From JBBROS01 sp963752225 (GTDB taxonomy: Bacteria > Pseudomonadota > Alphaproteobacteria > Acetobacterales > Acetobacteraceae), in NCBI GenBank assembly GCA_963752225.1, contig CAVVXS010000016.1:62001-126000 (forward strand): a DNA stretch of 64,000 nt. Direction: 5' to 3'. A program made the position numbers and the translations under genes. Below the pieces are notes generated by a model. The model had not been told where the DNA came from. It was given only the letters and a program-made list of their open reading frames with translations, and did no database searches. Positions 45,667-55,360 of this stretch are shown in pieces; the stretch's first letter is position 1, and each line of letters opens with the position of its first letter.

Positions 45667-46130
45667 TGGTCGTGCTCGTCGTCGTCGTGGTGATGATGGT
45701 GGCCGCCGGCATAAGCGCCGGCTTCCGGATCGAACGGCGCCTCGATCGCGTGCACGTGGCCGCCCAGTCCACGGATCATGTCGGCGATGACGTGATCGGC
45801 GCGGATGCGAATGTGGTCGCCCAGCATCTGCACCGGCAAGTGCCGGTTGCCGAGGTGCCAGGCGATGCGCACCAGCCCGGCAGCGTCGTGGGCGTGGATG
45901 TCGAGCAGCGGCTCGGGCCGGGCCTCGACGCGCACGACGCGGCCATCGTCCAACTGCAAGCCATCCCCGTGGCGCAGCCGCGCGGCCTGCGGCAGGTCGA
46001 GCAGCAGCTCGGCGCCGGCCTCGGTGCGGAGCTTGATGCGCCGGCGGTGGCGGCGGTCGAAGTCGATCCGCACCGTGTCGGCCGGCAACCCGTCCCAGGT
46101 GCCGGCGGGGAGGACGGCGCCGGCGCGCAC
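45663..46130 (-). CDS. ureE: Urease accessory nickel carrier UreE
   Basis: Metallochaperone of 155 residues. The N-terminal peptide-binding part contains VRIDFDRRHRRRIKLRT, and the C-terminal metal-binding part has AWHLGNRHLPVQ with the conserved dimer-site histidine region. The tail is rich in His and Asp (GGHHHHHDDDEHDH) and should bind extra nickel. The start is taken as GTG at 46130, two bases after the preceding membrane-protein stop. It overlaps ureF. Confidence 0.9.
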   Translation of the reverse strand: MRAGAVLPAGTWDGLPADTVRIDFDRRHRRRIKLRTEAGAELLLDLPQAARLRHGDGLQLDDGRVVRVEARPEPLLDIHAHDAAGLVRIAWHLGNRHLPVQMLGDHIRIRADHVIADMIRGLGGHVHAIEAPFDPEAGAYAGGHHHHHDDDEHDH

Positions 46131-46132
46131 CG

Positions 46133-46552
46133 TCAGGAGAACGGCGCCGCGGTGCCGGCGCTCGCAACCAGCAGGCAGAAGGCGATCACCTCGGTCAGCA
46201 CCAGGGCGGCGACCAGGCTGGCGTTGCTGATGCGGGTATGGATGGAGGGCGGCTCGGTGGAGGTGACCCAGGGGTTGGGCAGCACGCCCAGCGCGAGCAG
46301 GAACGACGCCGCGGCGATCACGCCGCCGCCGAGCCCGGCGGTCACGGCGGTGCCGAAGCCGCGGCCGAGCCACATGACGATCGTGCCGACGATGAACACC
46401 AGGCCGCCCAGCGTGAAGGCGGTTTTCACGTATTCCGGGAAGGTCGGCTCGTCGGAGCGGCGGGACGCGAACCACCAGCGGGTGGCAAAGGCGGCGAGGC
46501 AGCCGATTGCAGCGATGTGCAGGACGGCGGAGAACAGCAGGACGGCTCGCAT
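46133..46552 (-). CDS. Membrane protein inside the urease operon, unknown function
   Basis: A 139-residue protein with four hydrophobic segments (about 3-22, 47-65, 69-92 and 112-133). It starts 22 bases after ureC and ends two bases before ureE, so it is surely co-transcribed with them. It does not resemble the usual HupE/UreJ or UreH nickel permeases, and the loops lack a histidine-rich nickel motif. A role in urea, ammonia or nickel movement is a guess from position only. Confidence 0.85.
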   Translation of the reverse strand: MRAVLLFSAVLHIAAIGCLAAFATRWWFASRRSDEPTFPEYVKTAFTLGGLVFIVGTIVMWLGRGFGTAVTAGLGGGVIAAASFLLALGVLPNPWVTSTEPPSIHTRISNASLVAALVLTEVIAFCLLVASAGTAAPFS

Positions 46553-46574
46553 GGGGTTTTCGGCTCCCTCTTGG

Positions 46575-48275
<1,701 letters not shown>

Positions 48276-48351
48276 AGGGTGCCCCCGTCATGGCCGGACC
48301 GGGTTCGGCCGTCTCGGGGTCGGTTGGTTTGGAGGCTCGGCGGGGGAGAGA

Positions 48352-48377
48352 TCCCCGGGTCAAGGCCGGGGATGACG
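48352..48377 (+). repeat. Palindromic intergenic repeat, family B
   Basis: TCCCCGG/GTCAAGG/CCGGGGA followed by TGACG, lying between ureB and ureC within the urease operon. It could stabilise or cut the transcript between these genes. Confidence 0.75.
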
Positions 48378-48408
48378 TGCTTGTTCGGGGTGGCCAACGC
48401 GGCGGGCA

Positions 48409-48714
48409 TCATAGCGGTCCGCCGATTTCGCCGCGGAAGCCGTGCACGACGCGGGCGCCGCGGTAGGGGATAAGCGTCACCTCGCGGGACTGGCCGGGCT
48501 CGAAGCGGACGGCGGTGCCGGCGGCGATGTCGAGGCGTTGGCCGCGGGCCTGCGCACGGTCGAAGCGCAGCGCCGGGTTGGTTTCGGCGAAGTGGTAGTG
48601 GCTGCCGACCTGGATCGGGCGGTCGCCGGTGTTCTCCACCGTCAGCGTGGTGCGGACCAGGCCCTCGTTCAGGGGGATGGTGCCGGGGCGGGTGACGACC
48701 TCGCCGGGGATCAA
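48409..48714 (-). CDS. ureB: Urease subunit beta
   Basis: Structural subunit of 101 residues. MIPGEVVTRPGTIPLNEGL, the VENTGDRPIQVGSHYHFAE motif and GARVVHGFRGEIGGPL are typical. The ATG overlaps the ureA stop by four bases. A gap of 133 bases with a family B palindrome separates it from ureC, although in most operons the two are close. Confidence 0.96.
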   Translation of the reverse strand: MIPGEVVTRPGTIPLNEGLVRTTLTVENTGDRPIQVGSHYHFAETNPALRFDRAQARGQRLDIAAGTAVRFEPGQSREVTLIPYRGARVVHGFRGEIGGPL

Positions 48715-49013
48715 CGGATCGGCTCGTGCACGGTGACGAGCTTGGTGCCGTCGGGGAAGGTGGCTTCGACCTGGACGTCGTGGATCATCTCAGCGATCCC
48801 GTCCATGACCTGCTCGCGGGTGATGACGCCGGCGCCGGCGGCCATGAGGTCGGCGACCGAGCGGCCGTCGCGGGCGCCCTCGACGACGAAATCGGTGATC
48901 AGCGCGACCGCCTCGGGGTGGTTGAGCTTGACCCCGCGCTCGAGCCGGCGGCGGGCGACGTTGGCGGCCATGGCGATCAGCAGCTTGTCCTTCTCGCGCG
49001 GAGTCAGGTTCAT
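48711..49013 (-). CDS. ureA: Urease subunit gamma
   Basis: Structural subunit of 100 residues, starting MNLTPREKDKLLIAMAANVA and containing RGVKLNHPEAVALITDFVVE and the VEATFPDGTKLVTVHEPI ending. It overlaps ureB (ATGA) and follows ureD by seven bases. Confidence 0.97.
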   Translation of the reverse strand: MNLTPREKDKLLIAMAANVARRRLERGVKLNHPEAVALITDFVVEGARDGRSVADLMAAGAGVITREQVMDGIAEMIHDVQVEATFPDGTKLVTVHEPIR

Positions 49014-49020
49014 GCGATCC

Positions 49021-49872
49021 TCAGCATAGCCATACCCGGGGCAGCGTGCGGCCCCCGCGCAAGATGTTCAAGCCCGTAACGAGGGATTTGCGCAACGCGG
49101 CGCCGGTCGGCGCAACGAGGCGGGCGATGAGCACGCCGTCCACAACCGAAACGCCCGCCTCGGCGCCGGCCAGCGCCGCGCGGAGCGGGTCGAGTAGGGC
49201 GGCGACGCCGGGCCCGGCGTGCAGCAGGGTGGCGACGGCGCGGGCGCCACCGGCCACTGCCCGGCGGTCGAGCAGGGACGCGACCGGACCATGGAGGCGG
49301 ATCGCATCGTGCAGCACCAGGCGGCCGCCGCGGCGCAGGGCGATGCGGTCGTGGATGCGGCCGGTGCGCACCTGCTCGTCCATGGCGATGCGGCCGAACA
49401 CCAGGCTCTCGACGCCCAGGAACCAGGCGTCGGGGGCGAGCTCGATGTCGAGGGTGCGGCGCAGGGCGCAGCGGTCGAACAGGATCGTGTCCTGCGGCAG
49501 CCATTCGAGGGCGGCGCCTTCGGCCACCCGGAGCGTGGTGGCGATGCGGGAGGTGGCGCCGGGCAGGGCGCGGTAGATGCGCTCGGCAGCCTGGCTGGCG
49601 ACGGTGGCCGAGGTGCCGGGGCCGGCGGCGACGGCCGTGGTGAGCATGTCGCCGCCGGCAACGCCGCCGGCGGAATTGAGGGTGACGGCGTTGGCCCAGG
49701 GGCCGGGCTCCGGGCGGGGGAAGCGGGCCTTGAGGCAGCCGTCCTGGTGCAGACCGTCGAGCACGGAAGCGTCGCCGCGGCGCTTGAACGACACCGTGAG
49801 TGCACCCCGGGCACGCTGATGCGGGGCGCCGGCCGGGGCGTGGTGAAGGTCGGGGGCGGCAAGGGAATCCAC
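49021..49872 (-). CDS. ureD: Urease accessory protein UreD
   Basis: Scaffold of the urease maturation complex (283 residues). Conserved stretches include LNSAGGVAGGDMLTT, SQAAERIYRA, LEWLPQDTILFD and ESLVFGRIAMDE. The start is probably the GTG at 49872, as the upstream frame is antisense of the TetR gene. It opens the operon ureD-A-B-C-(membrane)-E-F-G. The 96-base gap to the divergent tetR contains two perfect palindromes. Confidence 0.9.
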   Translation of the reverse strand: MDSLAAPDLHHAPAGAPHQRARGALTVSFKRRGDASVLDGLHQDGCLKARFPRPEPGPWANAVTLNSAGGVAGGDMLTTAVAAGPGTSATVASQAAERIYRALPGATSRIATTLRVAEGAALEWLPQDTILFDRCALRRTLDIELAPDAWFLGVESLVFGRIAMDEQVRTGRIHDRIALRRGGRLVLHDAIRLHGPVASLLDRRAVAGGARAVATLLHAGPGVAALLDPLRAALAGAEAGVSVVDGVLIARLVAPTGAALRKSLVTGLNILRGGRTLPRVWLC

Positions 49873-49878
49873 GGCAAA

Positions 49879-49903
49879 GGTATACGCGACCCTTGAAGGG
49901 TCG
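49879..49903 (-). promoter_or_regulatory. Palindrome and -10-like element before ureD
   Basis: CGACCCTT-G-AAGGGTCG (49887-49903) is a perfect 17-base palindrome. On the minus strand a TATACC hexamer (49884-49879) follows three bases later, which could be the ureD -10 box, leaving the palindrome in the spacer. It may be the site of a urease regulator. A clear -35 element was not found. Confidence 0.45.
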
Positions 49904-49934
49904 TCTCGCGGCAAGGGTCTGGCGGCGGCTTTGG

Positions 49935-49962
49935 TTGACAGTTCGATCGATCGAACTAATGT
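49935..49962 (+). promoter_or_regulatory. tetR promoter with embedded operator palindrome
   Basis: TTGACA (49935-49940) and TAATGT (49957-49962) are spaced by 16 bases. Between and overlapping them lies the perfect 18-base palindrome AGTTCGATCGATCGAACT (49940-49957). This is the usual layout for TetR autorepression. The predicted start of transcription is close to the ATG at 49969, so the transcript may be nearly leaderless. Confidence 0.7.
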
Positions 49963-49968
49963 TCGGGC

Positions 49969-50619
49969 ATGGACGGACCTCCTTCGCTCGAACGTCGCCT
50001 GATAGCGGCCGGGATCGACCTGTTCGGCTTGCACGGGCTGGAAGGGGTCGGCACGCGGGCCCTGGCCGAGGCGGCGGGCGCGCAGATGTCGGCGATCACC
50101 TACTACCATGGCGGCAAGAGCGGTCTTTACCTCGCCTGCGCCCGCGACATCGCGGAGCGGATGGGCGAGCGGCTGCTGCCGGCGCTGGCCGAAAGCGACG
50201 GCGTGGCGGCCGACGATCCGGAGGGCGCGGCTGCGGGCGTGCTGGCGGTCCTGTCGCGGTTCGTGACGGTCATGATGAACGACGAGGTTGCGGCGATGGC
50301 CCGGTTCGTGGTCCGCGAGCAGATGGCGCCGACGCCGGCCTTCGCGGTGCTGTACGAGGGCTTGATCGGCCGCATGCTGGGCCGCGTCGCCGACCTGCTG
50401 ACGGTCGTGGCGGGCGGCGGCTTGGACCCGACCGAGGCGCGCATCCGAGCGATCGCGCTGCTCGGCGGGGCGATCGGGTTCCGCTTTGCCCGCGCGACGC
50501 TGCTGGCGGCGACCGGGTGGACGGCGACGGGCGCCGCCGAGACCGAGGCGGTGCGCGACGCCGTGCTGGCCCATGCCCGGGCGGTGCTGTCCGACCTCGC
50601 CCGATCCGCAAAGGAGTGA
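49969..50619 (+). CDS. TetR family transcriptional regulator
   Basis: A 216-residue repressor. The N-terminal helix-turn-helix (about 8-55) reads IAAGIDLFGLHGLEGVGTRALAEAAGA and continues with the family YYHGGKSGLYLA motif. The C-terminal ligand domain resembles the CecR/DUF1956 group. It is probably self-regulated through the palindrome at 49940-49957 and likely also controls the FAD monooxygenase five bases downstream. Its binding site is also in the upstream region of ureD. Confidence 0.92.
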   Translation: MDGPPSLERRLIAAGIDLFGLHGLEGVGTRALAEAAGAQMSAITYYHGGKSGLYLACARDIAERMGERLLPALAESDGVAADDPEGAAAGVLAVLSRFVTVMMNDEVAAMARFVVREQMAPTPAFAVLYEGLIGRMLGRVADLLTVVAGGGLDPTEARIRAIALLGGAIGFRFARATLLAATGWTATGAAETEAVRDAVLAHARAVLSDLARSAKE

Positions 50620-50624
50620 ACGCC

Positions 50625-52136
50625 ATGAGCGACCAACCGATCCTGATCGCAGGCGCCGGCCCGACCGGCCTGGTGCTCGCGCTTGGCCTCGCGCGTCGCG
50701 GGGTGCCCTGCCGGATCATCTCGAAGGCCGGCGGCCCCGGCGAGCACTCGCGCGCGATGGTGCTGCAAGCGCGGACGCTGGAGTTCTACCGTCAGTTCGG
50801 CTTCGGCGACGAGGTCGTTGCCGAGGGCATCCCAGTCGAGGCGGTGCAGCTGCGTGAGGGCGGTACGCACGAGGTGCTGTCGGTCGACATCGCCGATATC
50901 GGGGCGGGACAGAGCCCCTACCCGTTCCCGCTCTGCTACCCGCAGGACGATCACGAGCGGTTCCTGTTGGGCAAGCTGGAAGCGGCGGGCGTCCAGGTCG
51001 AGTGGAAGACGACGCTGACCGGGTTCACCGAGGACGCGGACGGGGTGGCGGCCACGATCGAGCGGGACGGCGGCGATCGCGACACGGTGCGGACCCCGTT
51101 TCTGTGCGGCTGCGACGGAGCGCACAGCGCGGTGCGGCAGGCCGCCGGGGTGGGGTTCCCGGGCGGCAGCTACGACCAATTGTTCTATGTTGCGGACGTG
51201 ACGCTGGAAGGCGAGTTCCGGCGCGACCTCTCGGTCGGGCTCGGCGCGCATGCTTTGGCGCTGCTGCTGCCGGTGCGGTCGCGAGGGGTGCAGCGGCTGA
51301 TCGGGCTGGTGCCGGACGGCGCGGTGCCGGCGGGGCGGGAGGTGTCGTTCGACGACGTGAGGACGGAGGCGGAACGGCTGCTGGGCATCACGGTGGCGGA
51401 GGTGAACTGGTTCTCCACCTACCACGTGCATCACCGGGTGGCGGACCGGTTCCGGATCGGCCGCGCGTTCCTGCTGGGCGACGCCGGGCACATTCATAGC
51501 CCGGCGGGTGGGCAGGGGATGAACACCGGCATCGGCGATGCGATCAACCTGGCCTGGAAGCTGGCGGACGTGGTGCAGGGACGGGCGCCGGCCACGCTGC
51601 TGGACAGCTACGAGGCGGAGCGGATCGGCTTTGCGAGGGCGCTGGTGGCGACCACGGACCGGGCGTTCACGCCGATGGTGGCGCGGGGCTGGCGCGGGGA
51701 GTTGACCCGGCGGCTGCTCGCGCCCGCGGTGCTGGCGATCGGCAGCCGCATCCCGGCCGGGCGGCACGCATTCTTCCGCACGCTGTCGCAGATCCACATC
51801 AGCTATGCGGACGGCGCCTTGGCGGCGGGAAAGGCCGGGCACGTGGCGGGCGGCGACCGGCTGCCTTGGGTGGCGGCGGCGGACAATTTCGCGCCGCTGC
51901 AATCGCTCGATTGGCAGGTGCACGTGTATGGAGCGGCGGCACCAGGGTTCGTGGCGGCGTGCGCAGCGGCCCGCGCGCCGGTGCATGGGTTCGCGTGGAG
52001 CGAGGGCGCGCAGGAGGCGGGGCTGCGGCGGGATGCAGCCTACCTTGTGCGGCCGGACGGGTATGTGGCCCTGGCGCAGACGACGCAGGACGGGGCGGCG
52101 ATGGCGGCGTTCCTGCGGGAGAGGCGGCCGGGCTGA
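50625..52136 (+). CDS. FAD-dependent aromatic monooxygenase
   Basis: Flavoprotein of 503 residues in the phenol hydroxylase/UbiH-type family. The FAD motif GAGPTGLVLALGLARRG lies near the N-terminus, the middle motif is CGCDGAHSAVRQAAG, and the C-terminal FAD motif is GDAGHIHSPAGGQGMNTG followed by DAINLAWKLA. These enzymes hydroxylate aromatic compounds with NAD(P)H and oxygen. The substrate is unknown; the co-transcribed TetR suggests induction by it. AAGGAG precedes the ATG at 50625. Confidence 0.92.
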   Translation: MSDQPILIAGAGPTGLVLALGLARRGVPCRIISKAGGPGEHSRAMVLQARTLEFYRQFGFGDEVVAEGIPVEAVQLREGGTHEVLSVDIADIGAGQSPYPFPLCYPQDDHERFLLGKLEAAGVQVEWKTTLTGFTEDADGVAATIERDGGDRDTVRTPFLCGCDGAHSAVRQAAGVGFPGGSYDQLFYVADVTLEGEFRRDLSVGLGAHALALLLPVRSRGVQRLIGLVPDGAVPAGREVSFDDVRTEAERLLGITVAEVNWFSTYHVHHRVADRFRIGRAFLLGDAGHIHSPAGGQGMNTGIGDAINLAWKLADVVQGRAPATLLDSYEAERIGFARALVATTDRAFTPMVARGWRGELTRRLLAPAVLAIGSRIPAGRHAFFRTLSQIHISYADGALAAGKAGHVAGGDRLPWVAAADNFAPLQSLDWQVHVYGAAAPGFVAACAAARAPVHGFAWSEGAQEAGLRRDAAYLVRPDGYVALAQTTQDGAAMAAFLRERRPG

Positions 52137-52469
52137 TCAGCCGATCAAGGCTTTCAGCTTGGCGCGGATGCGGGTGAGCTCGGAGACCGTCACGTGGCCC
52201 TTGCGGGTGGCGGCCCGAGCGCGCCAGTCGAGGCTTTTCACCTGGTCGGACAATGCCACGCTGGGCGGCTGGCCTCCCAACGCCACTTCGAACGGGTAGT
52301 TCTTGATGCGGGTGGTGGTCGGGCAGCAGAGCATCATCCCGGTGCGGCCATTATAGGTCGCGGGGCTCAGCACGACCGCCGGGCGGTGACCGGCCTGCTC
52401 ATGGCCGGCTTGCGGTTTGAATTGCAGCCACACGATGTCCCCAGCGTCGGGGACATAGGCGGAGGCCAC
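52137..52469 (-). CDS. mazF: MazF/PemK-type toxin endoribonuclease
   Basis: A 110-residue toxin expected to cut mRNA at short sequences. The N-terminal strand GDIVWLQFKPQAGHEQAGHRP and LSPATYNGRTGMMLCCPTT match MazF; VALSDQVKSLDWRARAA carries the conserved DQ/K region. The GTG start overlaps the antitoxin stop by one base. Its stop abuts the convergent monooxygenase stop with no gap. Confidence 0.92.
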   Translation of the reverse strand: MASAYVPDAGDIVWLQFKPQAGHEQAGHRPAVVLSPATYNGRTGMMLCCPTTTRIKNYPFEVALGGQPPSVALSDQVKSLDWRARAATRKGHVTVSELTRIRAKLKALIG

Positions 52470-52711
52470 TACCAGATCTCGCGGCCGACCGCGTCGCCGG
52501 TGTCGATGGGCTCGTGGCGGTTCTCGTCGGTGATGCCGGCGAGCAGGGCGGCGAGGTCAAAGGTTTCGGGCTCGACCGGCTCGATGATGACGCGGCCGTC
52601 CTCCGCCCGCACGTCGACGGGTTGGTCGAGGCGGAGATGGGCGGCCTGCATGACGGCGGTCGGCAGGCGGACGGAGGCGCTGTTGCCCCACTTCTTGACG
52701 ACGACGTGCAT
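52469..52711 (-). CDS. mazE: MazE-type AbrB-family antitoxin
   Basis: Antitoxin of 80 residues. The AbrB-fold N-terminus VVVKKWGNSASVRLPTAVM binds DNA, and the acidic C-terminal tail (PEPV...TDENRHEP) should neutralise MazF. The ATG at 52711 has GGGAGG seven bases upstream, better than the ORF start at 52738. The pair sits between the urea transporter and the monooxygenase gene. Confidence 0.92.
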   Translation of the reverse strand: MHVVVKKWGNSASVRLPTAVMQAAHLRLDQPVDVRAEDGRVIIEPVEPETFDLAALLAGITDENRHEPIDTGDAVGREIW

Positions 52712-52738
52712 GATCCAGCCTCCCGTGGCAGTGCTCAT

Positions 52739-52767
52739 GGTATAATGTATAGACGACGTAGATACAA
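52739..52767 (-). promoter_or_regulatory. Probable mazEF promoter
   Basis: On the minus strand TTGTAT (52767-52762) and TATACC (52744-52739) are spaced by 17 bases, 28 bases before mazE. The interval is AT-richer than the surroundings and contains repeated TATAC units that could bind MazE. Confidence 0.5.
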
Positions 52768-52774
52768 GAAGAAA

Positions 52775-53503
52775 CTACACGGAGAGGCGGCGCCGCACCT
52801 CGGCTTCGTCGAGGCTGGCCGGGGGGCCGTTCAGGACGATGTCGCCGCGGTCCATGATGCAGAGCGTGTCGGCAAGCTCGCGGGCGAAGTCGTAATATTG
52901 TTCCACCAGCAGGATGGCCATGGTGCCGCGACTGCGCAGCAGGGCGATGACGCGGCCGATGTCCTTGATGATGCTGGGCTGGATGCCCTCGGTCGGTTCG
53001 TCCAGCACCAGCAGGCGGGGTTTCATGATCAGGGCGCGGGCGATGGCGAGCTGCTGCTGCTGGCCGCCGGACAGGTCGCCACCGCGGCGGCGGAGCATGG
53101 TGCGCAGGATCGGGAACAGTTCGAAGATCTCGTCGTCGATGCGGCGCTCGCGGCGGGGCAGGACGGCGAAGCCGGTTTCCAGGTTTTCGCGGACGGTCAG
53201 TAAGGGGAAAATGTCGCGGCCCTGCGGCACCCAGGCGATGCCGCGCTGGGCGCGGGCGTAGGTCGGCAGCTTCGTGATATCCTCGCCGTTCCAGGTGATG
53301 GAGCCGCGGCTGATGGGGTGGGCGCCGGTGATGGCGCGGAGCAAGCTCGTCTTGCCGACGCCGTTGCGACCGAGCAGGCAGGTGACCCGGCCCACGTCGA
53401 CGCTGACGGAGACCTGGCGCAAGGCGATAGCGGCGCCGTAGTGCAGCGACACGTCCTGAACGACGAGCGTGTTGGGCCCGACCGGCACGGTCTCAGCGGC
53501 CAA
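52775..53503 (-). CDS. urtE: Urea ABC transporter ATP-binding protein UrtE
   Basis: ATPase of 242 residues of the branched-chain amino acid transporter type. Walker A is GRNGVGKTSL, the signature is LSGGQQQQLAIARAL, and Walker B is LLVLDEPTEGIQPSI, followed by the LLVEQYYDFA switch region typical of UrtE. It is the last gene of urtABCDE, overlapping urtD by 11 bases. Confidence 0.95.
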   Translation of the reverse strand: MAAETVPVGPNTLVVQDVSLHYGAAIALRQVSVSVDVGRVTCLLGRNGVGKTSLLRAITGAHPISRGSITWNGEDITKLPTYARAQRGIAWVPQGRDIFPLLTVRENLETGFAVLPRRERRIDDEIFELFPILRTMLRRRGGDLSGGQQQQLAIARALIMKPRLLVLDEPTEGIQPSIIKDIGRVIALLRSRGTMAILLVEQYYDFARELADTLCIMDRGDIVLNGPPASLDEAEVRRRLSV

Positions 53504-54260
53504 GATAAACCTCGATCACTTTGGGGTCGGCGCTGACGTGGTCGATGCTGCCCTCGCTGAGCACGCTGCCCTCGTGCAGCACCGTCACCTTTACGCCGAG
53601 AGCGCGGACGAAGGCCATGTCGTGCTCAACCACCACGACGCTGCGGGTGCGGTTTATGTCGACCAGCAGCTCGGCCGTTTGCTCGGTCTCGGCGTCGGTC
53701 ATGCCGGCAACGGGTTCGTCCACCAGCAGCAGCTTCGGATTCTGCGCCAGCAGCATGCCAATCTCGAGCCATTGCTTCTGACCGTGGCTGAGATCGCCGG
53801 CGCGGCGGTGGCGGTGATCCTGCAGGCGGGTGGTGGCGAGGATCTCGTCGATGCGGTCGCGCTCGGCGGCGGTCTGGCGGGCGCCCAGGGTGAACCACGG
53901 GCGGCGGTCGCCGGCCAGCGCGAGAAGGAGATTGTCCCAGACGGTGTGCGGTTCGAACACGGTGGGCTTTTGGAACTTCCGGCCGATGCCGAGGCTGGCG
54001 ATGCGCGGCTCGTCGAGCCGGGTGAGGTCGGTGTTGGCGCCGTAGACGACCTGGCCGGTGTCGGGCCGGGTCTTGCCGGTGATGACGTCCATCATGGTGG
54101 TCTTGCCGGCGCCGTTAGGGCCGATGACGGCGCGCATCTCCCCGGGCGCGAGCACGAGGGCGAGGTTGTTCAGCGCGCGGAAGCCGTCGAAGCTGACGCT
54201 CACGCCATCAAGGTAGAGCAGGGTGTCGGTCGCAGCGCCGATGATGCCGGACGGGGTCAT
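53493..54260 (-). CDS. urtD: Urea ABC transporter ATP-binding protein UrtD
   Basis: ATPase of 255 residues. Walker A is GPNGAGKTTMMDVITGKTRP, which is characteristic of UrtD. The signature is LSHGQKQWLEIGMLLAQNP, and Walker B is LLLVDEPVAGMTD. It pairs with UrtE to power urea import. The ATG overlaps the urtC stop (ATGA). Confidence 0.95.
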   Translation of the reverse strand: MTPSGIIGAATDTLLYLDGVSVSFDGFRALNNLALVLAPGEMRAVIGPNGAGKTTMMDVITGKTRPDTGQVVYGANTDLTRLDEPRIASLGIGRKFQKPTVFEPHTVWDNLLLALAGDRRPWFTLGARQTAAERDRIDEILATTRLQDHRHRRAGDLSHGQKQWLEIGMLLAQNPKLLLVDEPVAGMTDAETEQTAELLVDINRTRSVVVVEHDMAFVRALGVKVTVLHEGSVLSEGSIDHVSADPKVIEVYLGR

Positions 54261-55360
54261 ACCTGCACGCTCGATTCCTCGGACACGACGGGGAGGGCGG
54301 GCTCGGTCGGGCGCGGCGGCCGCACCAAACCGACCAGGCCGCGCGGCAGGAACAGGGTGACGGCGATGAACAGCCCGCCGAGCGCGAACAGCCAGAGGTC
54401 CGGCAACTGGCCGGTGAAGATGGTTTTGGCCGCGTTGACCAGGACGGCGCCGAGGATGGCGCCGTAGAGGGTGCCGCGGCCACCGACGGCGACCCAGATG
54501 ACCGCCTCGATCGAGTTCTGCGGGGCGAACTCGCCGGGGTTGATGATGCCGACCTGCGGCACGTAAAGGGCGCCGCCGATCGCCGCCATCACGGCCGACA
54601 CGGTCCAGACGACCAGCTTGTAGTGCTCGGGCCGGTAGCCGAGGAAGCGGGTGCGCGCTTCGGTGTCGCGCACCGCGATCAGCACCATGCCGAATCGCGA
54701 GCGGGTCAGCCAGCGGGCGGCGAGGTAGAGGGCGGCGAGGACGGCGGCGGTCGCGAGCAGCAGGCCGCAGCGGGTGCCGTCGGCGGCGAGCGGGAAGCCG
54801 AGCAGCTCCTTGAAGTCGGTCAGGCCGTTATTGCCGCCAAAGCCCATGTCGTTGCGAAAGAACGCGAGCAGCAAGGCGTAGGTGAGCGCCTGGGTGATGA
54901 TGGACAGGTAGACGCCGGTGACGCGGCTGCGGAACGCGAGCCAGCCGAATACCGCGGCCAGCAGGCCCGGCACGAGAAGGGCCATCAGCATCGCAAACGG
55001 GAACCAGTCGAAGCCGAGCCAGAACCAGGGCAGTTGCTTGTAGTTCAGGAACACCATGAAGTCGGGCAGCACGTTGCCATACTGACCCCGGGTGCCGATC
55101 TGGCGGAGCAGGTACATGCCCATGCCGTAGCCGCCGAGGGCGAAGAAGGCGGCATGGCCGAGGCTCAGGATGCCGCCGAAGCCCCAGACGAGATCGACCG
55201 CCAGCGCGAGGATCGCGAAAGACAGGTATTTCCCGACCAGCGAAACGACGTAGGTGGGGACGTGCACGGCGCTGCCCGGCGGCGTGCCGAGATTGAGCGC
55301 CACGAGCAGGACGGCGCCGCCGAGGATCAGCGTGAGGGTGAGGGGGGTGGCGAGCTTCAT
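54257..55360 (-). CDS. urtC: Urea ABC transporter permease UrtC
   Basis: LivM-type inner-membrane permease of 367 residues with about nine to ten helices. Typical segments are LVWGFGGILSLGHAAFFALGGY, SIITQALTYALLLAFFRNDM and FGMVLIAVRDTEARTRFLGY. The C-terminus is long and Pro-rich. Its ATG overlaps the urtB stop and its stop overlaps urtD, so translation is coupled. Confidence 0.95.
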   Translation of the reverse strand: MKLATPLTLTLILGGAVLLVALNLGTPPGSAVHVPTYVVSLVGKYLSFAILALAVDLVWGFGGILSLGHAAFFALGGYGMGMYLLRQIGTRGQYGNVLPDFMVFLNYKQLPWFWLGFDWFPFAMLMALLVPGLLAAVFGWLAFRSRVTGVYLSIITQALTYALLLAFFRNDMGFGGNNGLTDFKELLGFPLAADGTRCGLLLATAAVLAALYLAARWLTRSRFGMVLIAVRDTEARTRFLGYRPEHYKLVVWTVSAVMAAIGGALYVPQVGIINPGEFAPQNSIEAVIWVAVGGRGTLYGAILGAVLVNAAKTIFTGQLPDLWLFALGGLFIAVTLFLPRGLVGLVRPPRPTEPALPVVSEESSVQV

